DNA from: Oscillospiraceae bacterium UBA3851
Lineage (GTDB): Bacteria > Bacillota > Clostridia > Oscillospirales > Oscillospiraceae
NCBI GenBank assembly: GCA_002392625.1
Contig: DGHJ01000057.1
Coordinates: 215 to 6,543 of the forward strand
Reading direction: 5' to 3'
DNA length: 6,329 nucleotides
The position numbers and the translations under genes were made by a program. Within the stretch, counting starts at the first letter, position 1, and every line of letters begins with the position of its first letter. Under the pieces are notes generated by a model, which saw nothing but the letters and a program-made list of their open reading frames with translations, did no database searches and had not been told where the DNA came from. Positions 1-4,227 of the stretch are shown one piece after another.

Positions 1-17
1 AACGGGGCCGTGGCAAT
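1..17. repeat. Right half of a palindromic interspersed repeat, cut by the window edge
   Basis: The first 17 bases (AACGGGGCC then GTGGCAAT) match the expected right half of a palindrome whose left half (CATTGCGAGGCCCC) lies at the far end of the window. Both window ends contain the same nine bases, AACGGGGCC. Joined, the halves would read ATTGC...GGCCCC-AAC-GGGGCC...GCAAT, a hairpin-forming unit like the ATTGCGAG/GGCAAT palindromic repeats seen between genes in many bacteria. Only half is visible here, so this is a partial call. Confidence 0.5.
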
Positions 18-36
18 CCGTTCTCCCCCCCGTGCA

Positions 37-72
37 AAAGGATCCCGGCGGGGCGACCCGCCGGGATCCTTT
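37..72 (+). terminator. Perfect 16-bp-stem hairpin, probable terminator of a gene left of the window
   Basis: Positions 37-52 pair perfectly with 57-72 (AAAGGATCCCGGCGGG against its complement) around the loop GCGA. On the plus strand GCGA is a GNRA-type tetraloop. The T tract is short: TTT on the plus strand, and TTTT when read on the minus strand. The symmetrical A/T ends suggest a bidirectional intrinsic terminator. It most plausibly ends a plus-strand gene lying left of the window, and it could also back up termination of the minus-strand peptidase transcript. The structure is certain from sequence; the function is inferred. Confidence 0.7.
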
Positions 73-263
73 CGTGATTCGTTCAAAAGCGTCGCAGATT
101 TCGCGGTGGGGATAGAAGCCGGAACGTAGCGAGCGAGGCGTACCGCTGCACGGCACGACGAAGGATGCGCAGTCTCCCGCAAGCGATAAGTAAGCCCCCA
201 AATCTTTGATTTGGCTGGGCGAACTTATGCGTTAGCTGTGCGCGCAGCAATCTGCAAGCCCTT
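73..263. other. Structured non-coding stretch, possible interspersed repeat or small RNA
   Basis: No credible gene is seen here. The stretch is dense in short inverted repeats. At 139-145/151-157, CGTaCCG faces CGGcACG. A long imperfect hairpin runs from 182 to 233: ATAAGT (186-191) pairs with ACTTAT (223-228), GCCC (194-197) with GGGC (217-220), and CCAAATC (198-204) with GATTTGG (208-214) around a TTT loop. A small GCTG/CAGC hairpin follows at 235-248. No promoter, transposase or tRNA/rRNA signature is evident. It may be a non-autonomous repeat element, the 3' region of the peptidase transcript, or a small RNA; the sequence alone does not decide. Confidence 0.4.
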
Positions 264-294
264 TGCCTTAAAACGGCACAGCCGTTTTAAGGCA
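264..294 (-). terminator. Hairpin just after the C11 peptidase gene, probable terminator
   Basis: Positions 264-277 pair perfectly with 281-294 (14 bp) around a 3-nt loop, starting about 5 nt past the peptidase stop codon at 300-302. The inner GC stem is ACGGC/GCCGT, flanked by AAAA on one side and TTTT on the other. The T run therefore lies inside the extended stem, as in bidirectional terminators. There is no further T tract beyond the stem on the minus strand, which makes it a less classical terminator than the one at 6254-6281. Confidence 0.65.
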
Positions 295-299
295 GGATT

Positions 300-2828
300 T
301 TAGGGCATCGTGGGCGTCCAGTACTCCTGGCCGTAGAGGTCGGTCAGGCAGTAGCAGGCGGCGGCGCGATAGTCGCTGATGTCCACGTCGCTGACCTGTT
401 CCTCGCCGGTCCAGGTCATCTGCTCGCCCAGCATATAGGTATTCTCGTAGTCGCCGTCGTAGGTGTAGTAGTCGCACAGGAAGTCGATCTTGTCGCCGGC
501 GGAGAGCTCCACCTCGTTCTTGGCCACGGTCTCGGTCTCGCCCTTGTCGTACACCGTCCGTGCGCCGGACACGTAGCCGGTGGGATGGTCGTTGTCAAAC
601 ACGATCAGCAGCTCGGCGCGCTGGCCGTTGAGCAGCACGGGCACGCGGCCGCGGATCATGAAGTCGTCGCCGTCGAAGGAGCTGTCCTCATAGTAGAAGG
701 ACACCACCTGTTCGTCGATGGCCAGCCAGGTGCCGCGGTACAGGCCCATCAGATCGCCGTCGGCGGTGAACTCATAGGCGCAGTCCATGCCCAGGTCGAT
801 ATAGCCCTCGCCGTCGTCCACCCAGACGTTGAGCTGCAGGTCGTTGACAAGGCCCCACTGGTCCTCGCTCAGGTGCAGCACGGGGGTGCCGTCGCCGTTG
901 AGGGTCCACTTCAGGGCAGAGCAGTCGAACTGATTGTCGGCCAGATAGGCAGCGGTGTCGCCCTCGTCCAGGCCCACGTCGGCCAGGGAGCGTCCGCCGC
1001 CCAGCAGGGTGCCCAGCAGGGAGCCGATGGCGTCGGAGCCCATGGAGGAGCCGGACGAGCCGGAGGCGCCGCCGCCCAGAATGGCGTCCAGAGCGGAGAA
1101 GCCGCCGCTGACGCCGTTGGTGGCCACGGCCTGACCGCCGCTGCCCATGGCGGCGAACTGCTGGATCACGCGGGCATAGTCGCTGTCCATGCCGATGGCC
1201 TGATAGGTGGACACGGCGGAGTTGACCTTATTGGCGCTCTTGTAGGGGAAGTAGATGGACAGGCCGTAGGCGTTGGTCATGGCGTCGGAGGTGCGGTTGT
1301 ACTTCACCGCGCCCAGCAGAGCCGTGGCCAGAGCCTTGCTCTCCTTGGTGTCCATGTTGTAGGCCAGATGGGCCAGATCCACCTGATCGATCTTGTTGGA
1401 GGCGGCGAATTCCCGTGTGGCGCTGCGGGCGTCGGACACCACCTGATACTGCTGGCCCTGCAGCAGCTGGGAGGTGCCGGAGGCGAAGGCGGAGAGCTTG
1501 CTGGGCACGGTGTGGCCCAGCTCCGCCAGATCCACCACGGACAGCGTGGTGGCCTGGCCGCGGCACTTGCTGCTGCACTCGGTGACGAACTCGTCCACGA
1601 TCATCTTGCCCAGCTCCAGGGTAGAGAGGGAGGTGTTCTTGTCCAGGGCCTTGAGCCAGTTGGTGTAGTACCAGCCCACGCCCGGCTCGGTCTCCTCGGA
1701 GGCGATCATATAGTCGGCGTAGGGCTCCAGCATGAGGCCGGTCTCCAGGGTGGCCATGAGGCAGGCGTCGAAGCCCACGAAGTCGAACTTCATGTCGGCG
1801 GCCTGGAGCACCTGGTTGATGGCCGCCAGGTTCATGGACCCGGACCTGGCGCTCTTCTCATCGTAGCCGTAGCCGGTGAGGGAGCCGCCGCCGTGGTCCC
1901 ACAGGATCAGCATGTTGCGGTTGGCCGGGAAGGTCTGCTTGCAGTAGCCGATGAAGCCCAGCAGGGTGTTGGGGTCGGTCATGACCTTGCTGCCATCCTC
2001 GCCCAGCAGCGTGAGCTGGCCGTTGCGCACCTGGTAGACCTGGTTGACGCTGCTGGAAACCACGTTGTTCTGCCACTGCTTGCAGCCGCCGGTGTAGATG
2101 ATCACGTTGAGGTTGGGGTTGGTCACGCTGGCGCTGAGGATCTCCTGCAGGTCCATGGTGCCCATGCGGCTGCGGGACTCCAGGTCCGTGCCGCACATAT
2201 AGATCATCATGGTGACGACGTCCTTGCCGCCGCCCAAAATCCTGGTGTACTTGGCGCGGGAGCCGGAGGCCACGTTTGTGTTGAGCCGGCCCACGTTGGA
2301 GGCGGCCAGCCAGCCGTTTGACACGGTGGAGCTGCCGCCGAAGGAGGTGGGGGCGGAGCTGCCGCCCAGCAGGCTGCTCAAAAGATCCATGCCGCCGGAG
2401 CTGCCGGAGCCGGTGCCGCCGCCCAGCAGGCTGCCGATGATGCCGCCGCCCTGGCTCTGGGTCTGGGTCTGGGTCACGGTGCTGGGCATGAAAGCGTTGA
2501 TCAGGGAGCCGGTGTTGCTGCCGGTATTGCCGCCCAGCAGGCCGCCCAGCAGACCGCCGAGGCCGTTGCCCTTGCCCAGCAGCACCACCGCCAGAATGAT
2601 GACGATGATCAGTCCGCCGCCGCCCAGTGCGCGGGTGGGCACGCGGCCGCTGCCGCCGGAGCTGCCGGTAGCCTGGAAGCCGCCCTGGGGCCGCTGATTG
2701 CCCTCTTTCTTCCCCTGATAGCCGTCCTCCCGGCCCACCGGGCCGGTGTTCAGGCCCTCGCCCCGCTTATAGAGGCCCTTGCCCTTGCCGGTCACGTTCT
2801 GATTCCGTCCGTTGGGTCTGTTATCCAT
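300..2828 (-). CDS. Membrane-anchored clostripain-family (C11) cysteine peptidase with Gly-rich linkers
   Basis: An 842-aa predicted cysteine endopeptidase of family C11 (clan CD), expected to act outside the cell while tethered to the membrane. Residues 1-69 are a basic, Gly/Gln-rich, probably disordered cytoplasmic segment. About 70-85 is a single hydrophobic segment (core LIIVIILAVVLL) acting as a signal anchor. About 88-165 is a Gly/Ser/Leu-rich linker. The peptidase domain spans about 203-560. The catalytic His is in WDHGGG (H312) and the catalytic Cys in GFDACLMA (C356). D354, two residues before the Cys, matches the aspartate that sets Arg/Lys specificity in clostripain. GLSIYFP (522-528) is a further family motif. 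K325 or R328 between His and Cys could be self-processing sites. A second Gly-rich linker (about 575-613) leads to a beta-rich C-terminal domain ending in TDLYGQEYWTP. The frame stays open up to 3041, but the start at 2828 is chosen because GGAGGG lies 8 nt upstream and the extension would cross the promoter. Specificity is inferred by homology. Confidence 0.9.
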   Translation of the reverse strand: MDNRPNGRNQNVTGKGKGLYKRGEGLNTGPVGREDGYQGKKEGNQRPQGGFQATGSSGGSGRVPTRALGGGGLIIVIILAVVLLGKGNGLGGLLGGLLGGNTGSNTGSLINAFMPSTVTQTQTQSQGGGIIGSLLGGGTGSGSSGGMDLLSSLLGGSSAPTSFGGSSTVSNGWLAASNVGRLNTNVASGSRAKYTRILGGGKDVVTMMIYMCGTDLESRSRMGTMDLQEILSASVTNPNLNVIIYTGGCKQWQNNVVSSSVNQVYQVRNGQLTLLGEDGSKVMTDPNTLLGFIGYCKQTFPANRNMLILWDHGGGSLTGYGYDEKSARSGSMNLAAINQVLQAADMKFDFVGFDACLMATLETGLMLEPYADYMIASEETEPGVGWYYTNWLKALDKNTSLSTLELGKMIVDEFVTECSSKCRGQATTLSVVDLAELGHTVPSKLSAFASGTSQLLQGQQYQVVSDARSATREFAASNKIDQVDLAHLAYNMDTKESKALATALLGAVKYNRTSDAMTNAYGLSIYFPYKSANKVNSAVSTYQAIGMDSDYARVIQQFAAMGSGGQAVATNGVSGGFSALDAILGGGASGSSGSSMGSDAIGSLLGTLLGGGRSLADVGLDEGDTAAYLADNQFDCSALKWTLNGDGTPVLHLSEDQWGLVNDLQLNVWVDDGEGYIDLGMDCAYEFTADGDLMGLYRGTWLAIDEQVVSFYYEDSSFDGDDFMIRGRVPVLLNGQRAELLIVFDNDHPTGYVSGARTVYDKGETETVAKNEVELSAGDKIDFLCDYYTYDGDYENTYMLGEQMTWTGEEQVSDVDISDYRAAACYCLTDLYGQEYWTPTMP

Positions 2829-2836
2829 TTTTTCAT

Positions 2837-2842
2837 CCCTCC
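2837..2842 (-). promoter_or_regulatory. Ribosome binding site fixing the C11 peptidase start
   Basis: On the minus strand GGAGGG lies 8 nt upstream of the ATG at 2828. The upstream in-frame ATGs, including the one at 3041, fall in or beyond the promoter region. This site therefore decides the start and shortens the open frame by 71 codons. Confidence 0.85.
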
Positions 2843-2870
2843 ATCCGTAGAATGGGAAATCACTTTGTTT

Positions 2871-2899
2871 ATTATAGCAAGATTTTTCCCATAATGCAA
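2871..2899 (-). promoter_or_regulatory. Sigma-A-type promoter for the C11 peptidase gene
   Basis: Read on the minus strand, TTGCAT (2899-2894) is followed after exactly 17 nt by a perfect TATAAT (2876-2871). The predicted transcription start is near 2864, giving a 5' leader of about 36 nt that contains the ribosome binding site. The -35 box matches the consensus only in TTG, so activity may depend on an activator or be modest. It lies in an AT-rich island within GC-rich DNA. Confidence 0.75.
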
Positions 2900-2923
2900 T
2901 TTTTTTTGCGCCGGCTGCATTAT
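2891..2923. promoter_or_regulatory. Inverted repeat overlapping the peptidase -35 box, candidate operator
   Basis: ATAATGCA (2891-2898) and TGCATTAT (2916-2923) form a perfect 8-bp inverted repeat with a 17-nt spacer. The left arm overlaps most of the -35 box of the minus-strand promoter, so a dimeric regulator bound here could block or reshape access to it. No regulator gene is present in the window, and chance occurrence in AT-rich DNA cannot be excluded. Confidence 0.35.
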
Positions 2924-2932
2924 ATTCCCGGA

Positions 2933-2945
2933 CGGAGCCGCTCCG
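2933..2945. promoter_or_regulatory. GC-rich 13-bp palindrome between the divergent promoters
   Basis: CGGAGC (2933-2938) and GCTCCG (2940-2945) are perfect inverted repeats around a single C. The site lies between the two divergent -35 boxes and ends 12 nt before the plus-strand one (2958). It could be an operator for shared regulation, but GC-rich DNA yields such short palindromes by chance. Confidence 0.3.
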
Positions 2946-2957
2946 GCAGATTTCCAC

Positions 2958-2986
2958 TTGCATGCTCAGCCTCTTTGTCCTATAAT
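2958..2986 (+). promoter_or_regulatory. Sigma-A-type promoter for the malY-like/MurF-like operon
   Basis: TTGCAT (2958-2963), a 17-nt spacer and a perfect TATAAT (2981-2986) give a predicted start near 2993 and a leader of about 32 nt. AGGAGGG at 3013-3019 lies just before the ATG at 3025. The leader is too short for a riboswitch. The hexamers and spacing are the same as in the divergent peptidase promoter. Confidence 0.75.
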
Positions 2987-3024
2987 ATTGTTCATTAAAA
3001 CATAAAAAATGCAGGAGGGTTTCC

Positions 3025-4206
3025 ATGGAACGCTTTGACACTGCCTATTTCGACACCCCCCAGGACCGGCGGGGCACCGGTTCTCTGAAATACGGCACGC
3101 CCCCGGCGGGCGCCCCGGCGGACGTGATCCCCATGTGGGTGGCGGATATGGACTTCCCCACGCCCCCCGCCGTCACCGCCGCCCTGCGCCGGGCCGGTGA
3201 GCGCACCATCTTCGGCTACACCGCCGTGGACGAGGGCCACTGGGACACGGTGGCAAGCTGGTACCGCCGCCGCATGGGCTGGACCATCGACCAATCGTGG
3301 TTCGCCCCCATCCCCAGCGTCCTCTCCGGCGTCAGCGCCGCCGTCCGGGCGCTGGCCGCCCCCGGTGAGGGCGTGGTGCTGTGCCAGCCGGTGTACTATC
3401 CCTTCGCCCGCATCATCACCGGCTGCGGCCGGTCCCTGCGCATCGCCCCCCTGCGTCTGGAGGGCACGCGCTGCACCTTCGACTATGACGCCATCGAAAA
3501 AGAGCTGTCCCGCAAGGATTGTAAAGTATTTCTCCTTTGCAACCCCCACAACCCCGTGGCCCGCGTCTGGACCCGTGAGGAGCTGCAGAAGCTGGGCGAG
3601 CTCTGCCTGCGGCACGGCGTGGTCATCGTCTCCGACGAGATCCACGCCGACCTGATCCTGGATGAGCGGCGCCACGTGCCCATGGCCTCGGTGTCAGAGG
3701 AGCTCGCTCAGATCACCGTCACCGCCATGGCCCCCACCAAGACCTTCAACATGGCAGGCATCCCCGCCGCCCACCTGATCATCCCCAACGAGGAGCTGCG
3801 CGGCAAGGTCCGCGACATGTGCTGGGCCTCCGGCCTGGCCGGCTGGGGCGTGGCCTCCATGCTGGCCGCCCGCGCTGCCTACGGTGAGAGTGAGCCGTGG
3901 CTGGAGGGTCTGCTGGACTACCTGCGCGGCAACCGCGAGGTGCTGTACGAAGCCTTCCCCGCAGGCGGTCCTATCGTGTGCCTTCCGGTGGAGGGCACGT
4001 ACCTGGCGTGGCTGGACTGCCGCGGCCTGGGCCTTGACGACGGTTCTCTCCACGATCTCTTCCTGAAAAAGGCCGGCGTCTGGCTGGACGACGGCACCAT
4101 GTTCGGCAAGGGCGGCGAGGGCTTCATGCGGCTGAACTTCGCCTGCCAGCGCGCCACGCTCACCCAGGCCATCCGCCGCATCAAGACCGCCGCCGGCATG
4201 AACTGA
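3025..4206 (+). CDS. MalY/PatB-type PLP-dependent C-S lyase / aminotransferase
   Basis: A 393-aa cytoplasmic enzyme of the fold-type I PLP family, MalY/PatB branch, of normal full length. Family members typically cleave cystathionine or cysteine to release a thiol or sulfide, pyruvate and ammonia; some have aminotransferase activity. Visible marks are the N-terminal PMWVADMDF (36-44), the active-site QPVYYPF (121-127), CNPHNP (172-177) with the cofactor-contacting Asn, SDEIHADL (203-210) with D204 for the pyridine nitrogen, the PLP lysine K239 in APTKTFNMAG, and the carboxylate-binding Arg in FMRLNFAC (R369). One oddity is A179 where the family usually has Gly (NPxGR here reads NPVAR). The start is supported by AGGAGGG at 3013-3019. 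It is the first gene of a probable two-gene operon, with the MurF-like gene 21 nt downstream. A cystathionine beta-lyase or cysteine desulfhydrase role is most likely. The exact substrate is unknown, and an amino-acid-supplying role for the ligase next door is speculation. Confidence 0.88.
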   Translation: MERFDTAYFDTPQDRRGTGSLKYGTPPAGAPADVIPMWVADMDFPTPPAVTAALRRAGERTIFGYTAVDEGHWDTVASWYRRRMGWTIDQSWFAPIPSVLSGVSAAVRALAAPGEGVVLCQPVYYPFARIITGCGRSLRIAPLRLEGTRCTFDYDAIEKELSRKDCKVFLLCNPHNPVARVWTREELQKLGELCLRHGVVIVSDEIHADLILDERRHVPMASVSEELAQITVTAMAPTKTFNMAGIPAAHLIIPNEELRGKVRDMCWASGLAGWGVASMLAARAAYGESEPWLEGLLDYLRGNREVLYEAFPAGGPIVCLPVEGTYLAWLDCRGLGLDDGSLHDLFLKKAGVWLDDGTMFGKGGEGFMRLNFACQRATLTQAIRRIKTAAGMN

Positions 4207-4227
4207 CCGGAAAAAGGAGACGATCCT

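Noticed and set aside
37..72. Transposon terminal inverted repeat
   Set aside because: The arms are separated by only 4 nt and flanked by short A/T runs, which fits a terminator hairpin. No matching copy is seen elsewhere in the window.
182..233. tRNA or known riboswitch in the hairpin-rich block
   Set aside because: There is no cloverleaf, no T-arm GTTCGA-type sequence and no CCA-side acceptor. The stem does not match a riboswitch class I can recognise.
585..2321. 578-codon open frame on the plus strand, opposite the C11 peptidase
   Set aside because: It lies antisense to a gene with clear catalytic motifs. Its translation is an Ala/Gly/Val/His-rich string with no recognisable domain, as expected from GC-rich codon bias.
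2993..3024. Riboswitch or T-box leader before the malY-like gene
   Set aside because: The predicted leader is only about 32 nt, too short for any such element, and has no terminator hairpin.
2829..3041. 71-codon N-terminal extension of the C11 peptidase from the ATG at 3041
   Set aside because: It would begin inside the neighbouring gene and cross both promoters. A good ribosome binding site sits 8 nt before the ATG at 2828, and the extension has no conserved features.
2995..3675. 226-codon minus-strand open frame over the start of the PLP enzyme gene
   Set aside because: Antisense to conserved PLP-enzyme sequence, with no domain and no supporting promoter.
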